A DNA stretch of 64,000 nucleotides from Amorphophallus konjac (Eukaryota; Streptophyta; Magnoliopsida; Alismatales; Araceae): NCBI GenBank assembly GCA_022559845.1, contig CM040121.1:514518566-514582565 (forward strand), given 5' to 3'. Below the pieces are notes generated by a model. It was not told where the DNA came from. It did not search any database and saw nothing but the letters and a program-made list of their open reading frames with translations. Below, piece by piece: positions 1-11,677 of the stretch (positions within the stretch are counted from its first letter, which is position 1; every line of letters begins with the position of its first letter). The position numbers and the translations under genes are program-made.

Positions 1-1701
1 CACTAGAGTCAAAAACTACAGTATGACCTTTATCACATAGTTGACTAATGCTCAGTAAATTATACTCCAGACCATCAACAAGTAGTACATTTTCAATTGA
101 GTTGGAGGGGTTCTTACCAACTTTACCTGTATCGATGATTTTTTCTTTGTTGTTTCCTCCAAACGTGACATGTCCAGCTTCCTTTTCAACCAGGAGACAG
201 AATTTGGTTTTGTCTCCAGTCATGTGTCTTGAGCAACCACTGTCAAGATGCCAACGGTTGTGCACGGCTGCAAGACACTCCTGTACAAGGAATTAAGTGA
301 CAATGTTTGGAACCCAAGGACAGTTGGGTCCCAATAATTTTTCCATTTTTGTAAAGAAGGATGACACTGATTTTGAAATCTAAACTTTCTTAACATCTTT
401 GCTTTGTTGAGAGTTATGATTTTTCTTCGCTTTAGTCTTTTGGACTTTATGAGTTTTGGAAGTGGTGGAGAAGGATTGTTGATTAGACCATCTGTTCCAG
501 TTGGTTGGTCTAGATGAATAGGAGGTGTCATAGTGCCTAGGTTGTTGAGGTTGAGTACGCCTATGACCATAGGGAGCATAACTGCTTCTAACCCAAGAAG
601 GTGTCAGCCTATAGAAGGTAAAGTCTCGACCTGTCCAATGTTCAGTCCATCTATAACTGTCTCTAGATAAGAGATGTGTCGACCTCCTGTGTGGAAAATG
701 TCGACATGTTGGTGCAAACCTGGGGCATTGTTGGGAGTTTGACCAAGTGGGTGTCGACCTATTCTAGGAGTGTCCCGACCTGTTCTAGCATTGTAACTGT
801 CTCTTCCTTTGTGATGTGCAAGCTGAGGCTTGGACGGGTGTCGGCCTGTTTGGGATTGTTGGTGAACCTTTTTGGGTTGTTGGGAAGTTTTGTTGATTGG
901 TTCTCCTATTTTTTATTTTCCCTTGTTTTCAACATTTTCTTGGTGTGCTAATTTGGAGGTTGATGCTTCGGAAGATGAGACAAAGGTGGTGGTTTTTAGC
1001 CCAAAAGTTTTTTTTTTGGTTGGCTCATATCCTAGCCCTTCTCTGTTGAAGTTTATTTTAGTTCCTAGCAGGGCATTCAAGTTTTCACTCCCATCAACAA
1101 ATTTTTCAAGAGAGGTTTGTTTATCTGCTAGGTCTTTTTGAAGTTTCTCATTTTCTTTCAATAGTTGAGAATTGACTTATTTAAAGGCTTCAGACTTTTC
1201 ATTGCACAGATTGTTGTCCTTTACATAGCTTTGCATTTTTAATTTCAATTCATCAATTTCATCTCTTAGCCTTTCATTTTCATCTTCCAAATCTCTCATT
1301 TCTTTTCTTCCTTCTTCAAGATTTTCATTCATTTTTCTTAGATCTTCAATTTCAGTTTCTAACGAGATTATCTTTTCATTGAGAGTTTTATCATGCCCAC
1401 AGGATTCAACCTTCTTATTTAAGGTTTTATTTTCTTTTCTGTATACTTTATATTTATTAATCAATTCGAAGTAAGTTTCTTCCAAATCATCGGTGGAGAA
1501 GTGCTCAAAGGGAGAGCTCACCTCGCTGTCATTTTCTCCTTTGGCCATTAGGCATAGATCATCTTTCTCCTCTTCAGAGGAGTTGTCTTCAGTCTCTTCC
1601 TCTTCTTCATCACTCCAAGTACACACCATGGCCTGCTTCTTCTTGCTCTTCCACCTGGGCATAGTTTTCTTAGCTCCTTCTGGACATTCAGACTTGATGT
1701 G
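1..1701 (-). pseudogene. copia gag C-terminus, coiled coil and start of protease (pseudogene, partial)
   Basis: The frame continues from the knuckle. Positions 1662-1180 encode an acidic stretch and then a long Glu/Lys/Leu coiled coil (about 110 residues); after a TAA at 1177-1179 it goes on to about 913. A tract with GTCGAC motifs at 670-850 follows. Between 300 and 1 the minus strand reads WHLDSGCSRHMTGDK and then LLVDGLEYNLLSISQLCDKG, the standard copia protease active site (DSG) and GAG-pre-integrase region. RT and integrase are beyond the window. Assignment to copia pol is firm; exact exon-like limits are not. Confidence 0.8.
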
Positions 1702-2603
1702 TCATGATTTCCTACAAGAGTAGCATACAAGCTTTTCAGACTTTTTGGCATTTTCAGGTCTTGACCTGAAACCTCGTTTTACCTGGGACTTCTTCTTAGT
1801 GAAGCATGTACCTTCCTTTCTTAGAAATCTTCTGAACTTTCTTGTCAATAGAGCAACTTCATCTTCTTCAGTGTTGCTACTTGAAGGCTCGTCATCTTCA
1901 GATAACTCCTTGGAGCTTGGTCCAGCTTTAAGAGCTAGAGGCTTCTTTTTACTTACCTCAGCCTCTTTGTTCTTTAGATTCATCTCATAGGTCATCAAGG
2001 ACCCTATGAGTTCTCCTACTTTGATGGTAGTTAAGTCTTTTGATTCTTCAACCACTGTGGCCTTTGTATGCCAAATAAGAGTTAGTGATCTCAGAATCTT
2101 CCTTACTATTTCCTGCTCAGAGTAGGTCTTACCTAGCTCAGTCAAGCCATTAGTGAGCACGGTTAGCCTAGCGTACATGTCCGAAATGGACTCATCAGAT
2201 TTCATTCTAAACCTCTCATATTCAGATACCAACATGTTAGCTTTGGTTGCACGTACCTGTTGTGTCCCTTCATATATTACCTCAAGACGGTCCCACATTT
2301 CTTTTACAGTGGCGCAAGTTGACACCTTTGAGTATTCAGTTGGATGAAGGGAGCACTGCATGATGTGCTTGGCACCCCAGTTCAGAGTTGATTGCCTGAT
2401 CTGTTCTTTAGTCCATGTATCTTCGTCCGGAGGCAGCTCAAATGGTCCCTTGCTGATCACTCGCCAGACTTCATGATCTTGGGCTCTAATGAAGACCTGC
2501 ATGCGGTTTTTTCCAGTAAGGATAATTTGTCCCAGTGAAAAAGGGAGGCCTATTTACGGAATGTCCTTCGGCCATAGGACCTTTAGTTGCCATATCACTA
2601 GTT
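1702..2603 (-). pseudogene. copia gag (UBN2-type) pseudogene
   Basis: The capsid-like Gag packages element RNA into virus-like particles in the cytoplasm. An ATG near 2603 starts a typical copia N-terminus containing FTGTNYPYW. A run of six A (one too many) near 2507 shifts the frame, and reading resumes at MQVFIRAQDHEVW for 266 codons. The UBN2-like body includes VKEMWDRLEVIYEG and SISDMYARL. The frame ends inside a CCHC zinc knuckle: CYSCRKS, a stop, then HIKSEC in the same frame, so one glycine codon has become TGA. A real gag relic with two disabling changes. Confidence 0.85.
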
Positions 2604-2642
2604 CTCTCAAGGTCGTTAGACCACATACAGAGAGATACCACG

Positions 2643-4434
2643 TGTTGAGTGGTGATAGGCAGATCTAGAGGGGAGGGGTGAATAGATCAGCCCCTTTTTG
2701 CCCTTCTTTACGGAAATAAAAATTAAATATAACACAACTGATAATGAGACAGATAATAGTTAATAGCTAAGAAGCTAGATACACACATGATATCTGCAGT
2801 CCTGTCAAGCTTCTACCGTTGGAATAAGAGAGAAAGCAAACCATAAGACAAGATCTTTAAGGTGGTTCGGTCTCAATCTAGAGACCTACGTCCACCCCTC
2901 ACACAATACGGTGAGGCTTCAATGGTGCCAACGCACAACCGCTGATTCACAGCTTCTAACTGAGAGATATACTCTCACACTCCGCTGTCACACATCTTGT
3001 GGGATCACAGCCCAAAACACACAGACCGATGTCCACACCGTCTGTCTTCCTACACGCAGGTAGGGAATAAGTGATATGGAGTTTGTTTTTAAGAAAAGCA
3101 AACTGAAAAAGAACCAGCTAGATAGAGTATCGTAAGAAGCACAATGAGAAAGAAGTCTCCTGTCTGGGAAAGAGCTTGAGGGGTCCTTGGCTTTCTTCTT
3201 CTTCTTCCTGGATCTTCACCACAACATTTGAGAAAGAAAGATGATCAATCTTTAAGCTTTCAACGGTTCTAGAAGGAGCTTCACGAAACCTTTCTGCTTG
3301 CAAAAAGATCTCTCATCGTGAGGAAGAGGATCGTCTTCTTCTTGTTGCACTCACACCAGCAGCATCAGGAAGGAGTGTAGCTTCATCAGCAAGTCTTCCA
3401 ACTTTCCGTTTTCCTCTTGCTTGCTTGGATGCTCTCTCTTTCGAACTGGAGCCATGCTCCTCATATATTGGTGTCCTCGGGCGACACCAACGTTGTCCAC
3501 TTTTTAAGCAACACCCAGAATGTCATATCCATATTATTTGATTTGCTTCCATTTGCATAGTTGACTCCTTGTCTGTCAAGTCTATAGATATGTGGGTAGG
3601 TAGGAGACCATAGCAGCAAAGGTACGATCTTCTTCAGAGGATATCTCTGCCAAGACACACTCCTCTAACAAGGTAGTACTTTGACGGCTCTTTCCAGAGC
3701 AAACGGATCCTCTGGGTTAAGTTCCGAATCTTGAAGACAGCTTCTGTCGGATTCAGATCCGTTCTGGTCTAACCAAATGTGTCGACACTTTCCTCTGAGT
3801 GTGTCGAGACATCCCTTTGAAAACCTTGAAGATAGCTTCTGCCGGTTTCAAAATCGTTATGGTTGAACGTTGATGTGTCGACACTTTGCACCCAGTGTGT
3901 CGGGACATCCAGTGAATGTCTTCAAGATGCATGGCAGATGTGTCGAGACATCCATAGTGCTGTGTCGGGACATATGTGCTTGGCTCCGCGATGACACCAT
4001 GACTGTGTCGAGACAACACTAAAAGGTGTCGAGACATGTGAGCCATGTGCAGAGTTGTCGCATGAAGGTGTCGACACAGGAGCGCCATGTGCAGAGATTA
4101 TCACACGAATGTGTCGACACTTTTCACTCAATGTGTCGAGACATCGGTGAGTCCAAAGGCCAGACAGAACGGCTTCAGCTTGATTCCTTCTGGAGGTGTC
4201 AAGACATGGGTCAGATGTGTTGACACATTCTTCTATGCCGGAGCTCAAACGATAGAGATTCAACACATTTTCTTCTAGATGTGTTGGGACATCATTAGGC
4301 CGTGTCGAGACATCACGTAGAAAGATTCTCCTGCACTTGTTTAGTCAATTCATCAAACCAAATTATGTTAGATATTCCTCAAATATCTACTAATGATTTA
4401 TGATCTGTTATCATCAAAACCAGGGGACACAACA
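2643..4434 (-). repeat. 5' LTR of the copia element (about 1.79 kb)
   Basis: The minus-strand sequence begins TGTTGTGTCCCC at 4434 and ends CAACA at 2643, giving a five-base inverted terminal match. The 3' end carries a CACCCCTCCCCTCTAG-like stretch often seen just before the end of copia LTRs, and gag follows at once. The partner LTR and target duplication lie outside the window, so the outer boundary rests on motifs alone. Confidence 0.75.
3775..4315. repeat. Dispersed TGTCGAGACA / TGTCGACAC palindromic motif array in the copia LTR
   Basis: About twenty copies of a 9-10 base motif, TGTCGAGACA or TGTCGACAC with variants, are spaced 15-50 bases apart. Most copies are palindromic or nearly so. 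The spacers differ, so this is not a simple tandem repeat. Similar GTCGAC-bearing words recur at 670-850 inside the same element. Confidence 0.8.
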
Positions 4435-4640
4435 ATCAATACATATATAGCCAAATATTTGAATTGACATATATGTGGCCGGAGTAGATGGCAAAGAGGA
4501 GGGACTAGATCCCCTCCCCCACTACTCTCTCTCCTCCCACTCAAGGCGGTCACTCGAGATCCTTAAACCATCTCTTTATTGAGAATAATAAAATTCATAT
4601 ATGTTAGCCCACAACTATAATGAACAAAGATTAACAACAT
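4435..4640. other. Short spacer, nothing recognised
   Basis: Mixed sequence between the copia LTR and the CACTA relic. It holds a CT-rich run at 4510-4545 and AT-rich DNA. I see no terminal repeat or gene. Confidence 0.5.
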
Positions 4641-5800
4641 TCATTTTAAAAAATGAAAACGTGTGAATTTTCTTACAAAATTCTTTATCATTTTTAAAAC
4701 AATATCCATTTCCTCTTCAGACACTAAGGATATGTTTAACTTAGCCTCATCTTTGTCATTGTCTTCATCTTCGTCATTGGTAGACTCTTCCTCCTTAGCG
4801 GACTCCTCCTTCCCTTTAATAAAATCCATTGGCTCTTCACCGCCGTGTTTTAGCTCATATGGATTAACTTCTTCCACTTCATTCTCCTTACATAAATGAA
4901 GATGCTCATTAGATTCTACCAAATGAATATGTGTAAAAGAAGCCAACTCTACAACCTCAACTTGATCTGATTGAAAATATTTGACATTGACATCCTCATC
5001 TACAGTTTCAGTCAGATCCAACTCATGGTTGGAGAAAAGCCTTGCTTTAACCTTGCAAACTATCCACCAACCATTTCTTTCTTTATTACTAGATCATGAA
5101 TAACTTGTATAATATACTTGCTAGGCTTGTGCAGCCAAAATGAATAGTTTGTAGGTACTCAATTTGAATCTATGCTTTATATCGAAAACTCCATATATTG
5201 TGTTATTTCTGACAAAATTAGGATTAAAGTAATGACACTTAAATAGAAATATGTGGTTGTTTTGTCCCGGGTACTATAATTCTATAAGACCTCCTCAAGA
5301 ATACTATAGTAGTCAAATTCATTCTCATTATAAGTACTACCTTTAACACACACGCCACTATTCATCGTGCACTTATTCCATCCATACTCTCTTATGTGAA
5401 ATCTATATTTATTCACAATAAATCTTGAATAGACTCATGCAATTTTTGAGGGGCCATAACTTATCTCCCCAATTTCAGGTTTAGTAACAAAAATCTTGTT
5501 CAACCTATATATAAATCAGACTAGTTAAAAATTCGGCATGAACCTCATGAGAATTAAATAGAAACCTATATATTTAATGTTTGACACTTAATCGATTTTT
5601 CACCCATCTAACAAAAGATTTCTCTCGTTCCTTTTCAACCTCCACGTCAGTGAGTCGTAGATATTTTTGGATTAACTCTGAATCAAATTGTCTGCAATGC
5701 GGATATAGCACTACCTTAAATGGCAAGAAGAAGGGCAAACAACTTATGTACATAATGAAATGTGATTTGAAAATTTACTCAACATAAGGTTCAATCTTAG
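4641..5800 (-). pseudogene. CACTA DUF4216-like segment with acidic C-terminal tail, pseudogene
   Basis: The words NSGVCVKG and a YY-x-ILEEVL block (about 5440-5280) match the start of DUF4216, the domain that follows DUF4218 in plant CACTA proteins. After stops, an open 126-codon stretch (5021-4641) begins LTETVDEDVNVKYFQ and becomes a Glu/Asp-rich tail. The order and strand fit one decayed transposase gene running from about 7200 to 4641. The DUF4216 match is weaker than the DUF4218 one. No CACTA terminus was found on either side. Confidence 0.6.
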
Positions 5801-6088
5801 CACAATTCATAAAAATATAGATATCTATGGCGTCCAATTCTCTATCCTCATGCATGCGAGTCGAACAACATCCGAACGCACAACTTGGATGCTTATATAG
5901 AGAACTGGTATGACGTAATAGGTTCTCATCTATCATCATTACGTGGAGGTCGAGTACGATGAGTATGTATATCTAGTTTAAAATATATCAAATAAAAGTT
6001 TGATATTTCTTCCATAATGTATGCCTCAGTAATTGAACCCTTCACTTTCTTTTTATTAGGAACTTTCATTTTCAACTTATGCATGCAC

Positions 6089-6790
6089 CTATGGCAATAA
6101 TTTAGATGAAAATGACATATATATCATACACATATAGCAATTGTAAGAAAGTGAAAAGTTAATATAAATATACCTCTCAAATGGATACATCAATCGAAAT
6201 AGAATTGACCCACCATCTTTTGCATCATAAGGCAAATAGATAATCAGGTGCTCCATCAAATCAAAGAATGCGAGAGGAAATATCTTCTCTAATTTACAAA
6301 TTATCGTCACCACATTCTCTTTGATAGTTTGCGCATCCCGAAGGCTGAGTTCTGATACACATAAAATTTAGAAAAATTGACTTAACTCGACCAATACTCC
6401 CCATACAGGCTTGGGCAACAAGTCAAACAAGTCATGAAATGCGATAGGCACTAGCCTTTGCAAGAACACATGGCCGTCATGGCTTTTCATCTCATATATT
6501 TTTCTCTCATTAACATTTACACAAAGGGCAATGTTGGACACATATCAATTTGGGAATCTTAACTGTTTCAGCCATTGGCACACTTTTTTGATCTGCCTGA
6601 GTCCAAGCTTCACCATTTGTAGGATGACTGATCATGTTCTCGTCACGACGTACTCTTTTTGAGTGTCATCTCATATGTCGAGCTATATTTGAGGACATAT
6701 ATATCAATTGAAGTATGGGTGTGAGAGGAAACTACCACAATGACTTTTAAAGTACATCCTTTTGCTTTGAATTGCCTCATCTCTTAAGTT
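6089..6790 (-). pseudogene. CACTA transposase C-terminal part (transposase_21 end plus DUF4218), pseudogene
   Basis: Minus-strand reading gives YMSSNIARHMR, a TGA where the family has Trp, then HSKRVRRDENMISHPTNGEA: the MS-x-x-A-x-x-MRW / HP-x-x-x-EAW signature of transposase_21. Next come KSHDGHVFLQRLVPIAFHDL and the DUF4218 words VTIICKLEKIFPLAFFDLME and YPFERY. Frame changes and stops separate these blocks. Only about 200 bases lie between the N-terminal relic and this block, so most of the catalytic core has been deleted. Confidence 0.85.
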
Positions 6791-6794
6791 CGAA

Positions 6795-7200
6795 CTAATC
6801 ATGATGACAAATGGAACAAGATATCTTATCTGCATCCTCTTTGTAATATAATATACAATGATTAGGGCATGAATCTATTTTCACAAATCCAAGTCCTAAC
6901 TTATTGATCATCTTCTTTGCACGATAAAAATTTCTAAGCAACATCTCATCTTGAGGTAACATACTCTTGATGACGAGGAGGAGACGATCAAAATAGCTCT
7001 CATTGATGTGAAATTCAGATTTCAAGTCCAACAACTGAGACCGCGGGCAACCGAGTGTGATTCATACAACCATCTCATAGCGGCTCATCAACATCTCTTA
7101 ATAATTGATAGAATCTTTCAGCTATCTGGTTTGGCGCTTCTTCGTTGTATATTTATTCCTCATGAACATTAAATCCGGGACCAACAACATCTATAACCAT
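6795..7200 (-). pseudogene. CACTA (En/Spm) transposase, N-terminal part, pseudogene
   Basis: The 79-codon open stretch (7034-6795) reads LKSEFHINESYFDRLLLVIK, then KKMINKLGLGFVKIDSCPNH and YYKEDADKISCSICHH. This is the hallmark segment before the transposase_21 domain of plant CACTA elements. Upstream to about 7200 the same family shows as a broken RFYQLL-like stretch with stops. The normal product cuts and pastes the element by binding its terminal repeats in the nucleus. The copy is truncated: the next few hundred residues of the catalytic domain are missing. Confidence 0.8.
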
Positions 7201-7540
7201 CCCTTAAGAAAGAGGGGACGCCGGTGACTGAGCAGCGAGAAGAGGAAAAGGGCTCACGGAATGCCACTTGATCCCCCCCCGCCACGGTCGCTGGACGCCA
7301 TAGGGTGTGCCACTGGAGGCACCTACGTACGTCCTTCACCAGACGTCATGGATGGTGACGCCAGAATGCCCACCACCCCATGTCAGATCCGCCGCAGTGA
7401 GCAACCTCAGCCCACCGAGGTCGCCACCATGAGCAACCTCAGCCCGAGCCGTGAGGCCTGATCACCTTCCCCCTTTTGTTTTGTTTTTTTTTTGTTTGTT
7501 GCCACAGGGCGACGAACCCATGACAGGGCGGCAACTACTC
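7201..7540. other. Unassigned GC-richer stretch
   Basis: Contains a proline-rich open stretch of 66 codons (7261-7461, plus) and a T-rich run near 7480. There is no domain I recognise and codon use looks arbitrary. Probably intergenic or decayed repeat. Confidence 0.4.
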
Positions 7541-7614
7541 AGTGGACCAGAGACCATGCACCGGCATACCCGCCGATGATCCCTTGGGTCATCGGTACCC
7601 CTTTTTTTTGAATA

Positions 7615-8170
7615 CGTGAGATGCAAACCAATCTAAAATATGGTTTCGCTCTAATACCAATTGTCAGAACTAAATGTATCAGATTGTACAATAGAAGATG
7701 ATGGCAATCAACAATAAAGGAGATCTGAAACGGTAAAGGATCATATGTAGCAACATTTTGGGATGTCGAATGGTCGAAGAAGAGCACACTGCACCTAGAG
7801 TTGTCCTCGTGCACGTAGTGGGAAGACGAGATTTCCTCCCCTTTCTGTAGACCGACACTCCTTGGGGAAAGAGCAAGAGGGATGGAGACTCTCCTTAGAC
7901 TCTCCTCACTTGATGCACTAGGATCAGGACCAAGTACCCAACGCGACATAGATGTGTGTATAACCTCGATCTCCCCATCAGAGAAGGAATCCTAATTATT
8001 GATAGGTCTCATAGCATGTGAACCTACAACGGAGTTGGAGAAATCAAAGTGCAGGTTGTGGGGACGTGAGAGATGTGCGTAGTTTGCACATCCTCCACTT
8101 CTTTTGCCCAAAACGTGGACCACCCACTACTCTAGAGACCCATTCAACAGGTACAACGTGGAATCTCTTC
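7615..8170 (-). repeat. Decayed LTR end with adjoining primer-site-like sequence
   Basis: The plus strand GCTCTAATACCA (7650-7661) is the complement of TGGTATTAGAGC, one base away from the tRNA-Met primer site TGGTATCAGAGC. It is preceded on the minus strand by ACAAT. The roughly 500 bases to the right look like LTR sequence (conserved-looking, with no coding sense), but I cannot place the far end or any target duplication. Confidence 0.4.
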
Positions 8171-8386
8171 ATGTTATATCTATACCGCTACCCATAGTTG
8201 AGGAAGGTGTCGATGGGCATGGATGACCTCACTCGCCTCAACCAATTGTACCTGCAACATCCCCAACCAGGATTGTTGGAGGGCCTGCAAGCAGTTCAGA
8301 TGATCGGCATCCATCTCTCTCTCCCTGTACAATGATGCCAGCAGCTGATGGGGGTGCCGGTTCCAGAGGGGGAGACCCCTATGGTG

Positions 8387-8418
8387 TCCTCCCCCCCCCC
8401 CCCTCTCTCTCTCTCTCA
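8387..8418. repeat. Poly-C / CT microsatellite
   Basis: A run of about twelve C followed by (CT)n. Confidence 0.9.
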
Positions 8419-8419
8419 A

Positions 8420-9740
8420 TTTTAACCATGCTTAATTTAGACACTATAGACGTCCTCTCACTAAGACAAACGACAAGATTTTTTTCTTACGAAGGAGCGG
8501 ATTTTGGAGGCTAAATCAGGATGTTTTTCTAACATTTTCCAAAGACTTTAGAAAGGTGAGAATGCAACTGATAATGGCATTGATCTCACTTTAGAAATCT
8601 CAAAATCTGCATATGTATATTTGACATGCTTCTGAGCAAACAGCGCCTTTTCATTTCCTTGCACGCATTTGGAGGAGGTGGGGAATATGTAGTACATTTT
8701 CACACGAACGTGGATGTATGGTGTTTATTGGCATGTGATAATGGACTATATTGAAGATGGTCAAACCTAACTTGAAGTCATACTGTTAAAATGAAGCATC
8801 TATAAACATTTTATCATCAACTGTATTAAACAGTGTGTAGGAATGGTTTCTCTTGTGGACAAATGATCCTTCCACCTTGTGTTAACACAGACAATGGCGA
8901 TTTTGAACTCCTTTCCAATCTTATTACTTTCTGTTTGGTCCCTAGGTCTGCATCAATATTATTGCTGTGCCTCTCCGCATTTAAGGGGGACAACGTTGTG
9001 TGCTCGGACGGGATGATAAGCTTTGGTGATGGTGGGTACGTTGATGCCAATCGCTTTCTAATTAGATTGCACAAAGATTTGCTTTGTCCGGACTCCGACA
9101 GGGGGATGGGTACCGCGGAGGAACATCAGATGGCCAGTTAAAAGAAGAATGCTAGGGCTTAAGACCGAGTTTTAGATCCATTAAAATTGTACCAAATTCG
9201 GAATTATCAAAACAATTATTTTTTATATAGTGAGACAAATAAACTCCTAACAAAGTTTAATTTTGAATTCTTTCCATTACAAGGAATTACAAGTGTTTGA
9301 CCACAATATTTCAATTCGGAATTTTTACACGCTTTTCTAACGATTTAATATGTATATATCATTCTTGTGGTCAATTGAAGTAAACTAAATACTGGATTAG
9401 ATTTCTCCTTGACCATCTAGCTTTCTTGCAGTTGCCATCCAAAAAGGCCCACGCATCTAAATAGTGTACTATTTCGGCATAAATAGTGTACTATTTTTTT
9501 GGCATAAACCGACAAATGATATCGGTCCACTTTTTTTTGTGTGGTTACTAGTTAAGTGAACGCGCTATAACAGGTATACATCCTTGGAAAAAAGTAATTG
9601 TTGCTCTAAACAGCTTTACTAACTACCGTGATAAACATTCACGGGCTCATGTTCGTTCAATTTGACGATAGTTTGTGATATTTTTAGTTTATGACAGAGA
9701 ATATGATAGGGGTGCATTTCGTATATGAGCTATGTTAGAT
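8420..9740. other. Intergenic, no gene recognised
   Basis: Overlapping open stretches on both strands at 8826-9141 (102 and 82 codons) have no recognisable domain. An AT-rich segment at 9180-9420 follows, then a short tandem duplication of ATAAATAGTGTACTATTT around 9455-9505. I see nothing else. Confidence 0.5.
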
Positions 9741-9759
9741 ACACGTCTCGTACGAACGG

Positions 9760-9813
9760 GATTGGTTCACATGGGGTGGGCGCAATGCACTCACCCCATG
9801 TGGGCCAATCTCG
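9760..9813. repeat. Imperfect inverted repeat (hairpin)
   Basis: GATTGGTTCACATGGGGTG is followed about ten bases later by CACCCCATGTGGGCCAATC. The arms pair over 19 bases with two mismatches. It sits in the repeat unit that carries the neighbouring GA microsatellite. Confidence 0.75.
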
Positions 9814-9891
9814 TCCTCGACCAGCAATAAGTATTTTTCTTTGGGGGTTCACCCTCTCATGTCATCTCCATCCTCAATCTTGTCATCTTCA

Positions 9892-9894
<3 letters not shown>

Positions 9895-9946
<52 letters not shown>
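9895..9946. repeat. (GA)n microsatellite
   Basis: About 26 uninterrupted GA units flanked by the words GTCATCTCCATCC and CATGCCATCTCTATCC, which recur next to other GA tracts in this region. Confidence 0.95.
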
Positions 9947-9949
<3 letters not shown>

Positions 9950-10359
9950 TTGGCTTGTCATGCCATCTCTATCCCTAATCGAGAGAGAGAATAATGGTAC
10001 AAGGGTTTGCCTTGTCATGTCATCTCCATCCTCAATCTCCATCTCCATATTGGATCGCGGCCCTACAAATTTCATCCATACCTCCGCAAAAATGTTTTAC
10101 ACTTTTTTTGATCTAGTTAAAGGTTAACCAATGTTATAGGGTGTTTGGGGGCACTTTTTTTAAAAAAGTTTCTTCCATCTAAAAATATATATTGCCAGTT
10201 TTTAACTTATTTTGTGAAATGGATGGAAACAGATAACTATATGTTTGACAAAAGTGTTATAATTTTAAAATTTTGTGTGGACCTGTTTGGTAGAACAAAT
10301 TGAAAGTTTTGAACACCCTGAAAGTTGATGGCCCTGGAAGACCGGAACACCCTGACCAT

Positions 10360-10885
10360 GGCGGAGACCAACGCGGGAGGCAGATCCCCGAGTCATCCTA
10401 CCAGTGCTTTCCCCCAGTATAGTCCGAGAGAAGATCATAGATCTCCTCATTATATATCTCCAGAATAGCAACCTGGACGAGCAGCCCCACCCCAAAACCC
10501 CCGCTGTCCACCCCAACACTGTTCTCCTCCGCCCCTTCTTCCAGGATATCCCGCCTTGTGGACTATGCCAGACTGCTTGGGGAACTCAAACATGGTGTGG
10601 CTCTTCCTGACCTCGTCGGGCGGTACATCATGATGGTGCACTTGGCGCCCACCCTCACCCTCCTCTCCACGAACCTGTTGTAGTTCGGGTAGTCCTGGAT
10701 CCGGCCGATGACCTCGACAGGGTGCTCAGTGGACATGTTGTTCTCCCTAATGGGTGGCAAGGGGATGGGAGTCGCAGGGTTGGGGTTCATCCCGACGAGG
10801 AGGTGGAGGCGATGCTTGGAATGGGGCGTCTTAGACGGCGCGTTGAGTGCTCTTTGACTGGTCTGGGTGATGGAGTCGACACCAT
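10360..10885 (-). pseudogene. KIN-10A (pseudo): KIN-10A (PAKRP2-like) kinesin motor domain, pseudogene fragment
   Basis: Intact KIN-10A is a phragmoplast-associated kinesin that moves along microtubules during cytokinesis. On the minus strand an ATG at 10885 starts a Pro/Ser-rich leader (VSTPSPRPVKEHST) that shifts frame into NPNPATPIPLPP, STEHPVEVIGRI and DYPN. A gap of about 50 residues follows, then FVERRVRVGAKCTIMMY. The P-loop is damaged (RPTRSG in place of GPTGSG) and the frame shifts to KSHTMFEFPKQSGIV. Further on, another frame reads AILEIYNEEIYDLLS at 10460-10420. After that I find no kinesin sequence. Deletions, frameshifts and loss of the P-loop glycine make it non-functional. Identity rests on several family-specific words in the right order. 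Confidence 0.75.
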
Positions 10886-11608
10886 TGGAGTGATTTGGGG
10901 ATGGAGAGCATACGTTTCTTGGATCTCTTCTCTGCTCCGTGTCGTTGAGAAGAGGAGAAAAGTTGGACGAGTTAGAGAGAGAGAGGGAGCGTTGATAGAA
11001 GGGATCGGAGAGAGAGAGGTCACGGCTGTCTTAAAAATAAATAGAAAGATTTATTTTTATTTTAAGAAAAATTATAACGGGATAAAATTTCATCTTAAAA
11101 AATTGAAGAGGTCTTATCAAATGTGGTTAAATAGATTGCCTATACCTCATTTTTATTTTGAGAGAAAAAAGATGTGAAAAATTATAACTAAACATCCGGT
11201 TAAACATCAAATTTTAATGGGATGCTAACCAATAGTTACAATAATAATAGTTTTGCAATTACTGACTTATTGTGATATCGTGACGTTATTCTAAAAAATA
11301 TAAATATAAGATTGGTGAATTTGATAATGTTTAAATTCGTATCCTCTCTTTCTCAAGTTAAAAATTGAATAACTCATCACCCGTTCAAATCAAACGAATG
11401 GCTAAAATATGGTCGGAGTTCGCACTATCATGTTATCATGTTCGACCTGTCATGTCATCTCTATCCGCAATTCCTTGACAGGGAGAGTAGTAGTGGACAA
11501 CACGTTTCGCATAGTAACAATAATGATAGTTTCGTAATTATTGTGATGTACTGATGTTATTAAAAGAATATAAATGTAAGGTGAGTGAGTTTTATACTTT
11601 TTAAATTC

Positions 11609-11610
<2 letters not shown>
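10886..11610. other. Upstream flank of the kinesin relic and AT-rich intergenic DNA
   Basis: 10886-11030 is CT-rich on the minus strand and looks like the 5' untranslated leader of the copied kinesin gene. From 11030 to 11610 the sequence is AT-rich with no recognisable gene or terminal repeat. Confidence 0.45.

Positions 11611-11613
<3 letters not shown>

Positions 11614-11674
<61 letters not shown>
11614..11674. repeat. (CT)n microsatellite
   Basis: About 30 CT units. The left side carries the same TGTCATGTCATCTCTATCC word (about 11446) seen beside other GA/CT tracts. Confidence 0.95.

Positions 11675-11677
<3 letters not shown>

Larger units (their letters stand above)
1..4434 (-). mobile_element. 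Ty1/copia LTR retrotransposon (5' LTR, gag, start of pol), cut by the window edge
   Basis: Read on the minus strand the order is LTR (4434 to 2643), primer site, gag, a CCHC knuckle, a coiled-coil segment and the start of the protease region, which runs off the window at position 1. The LTR termini are TGTTG and CAACA. The bases that follow, TGGTATC, match the start of the usual tRNA-Met primer site but then diverge. The coding part carries a frameshift and stops, so this copy is dead. The layout resembles the SIRE/Maximus group of copia elements; that sublineage is an inference from the long LTR and the coiled-coil insert. Confidence 0.85.

Noticed and set aside
8826..9141. Overlapping 102- and 82-codon frames
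   Set aside because: Both strands are open, with no domain, no gene-like context and no homologous neighbour.
9725..10075. Frames containing Arg-Glu or Leu-Ser runs
   Set aside because: They are translations of the (GA)n tract.
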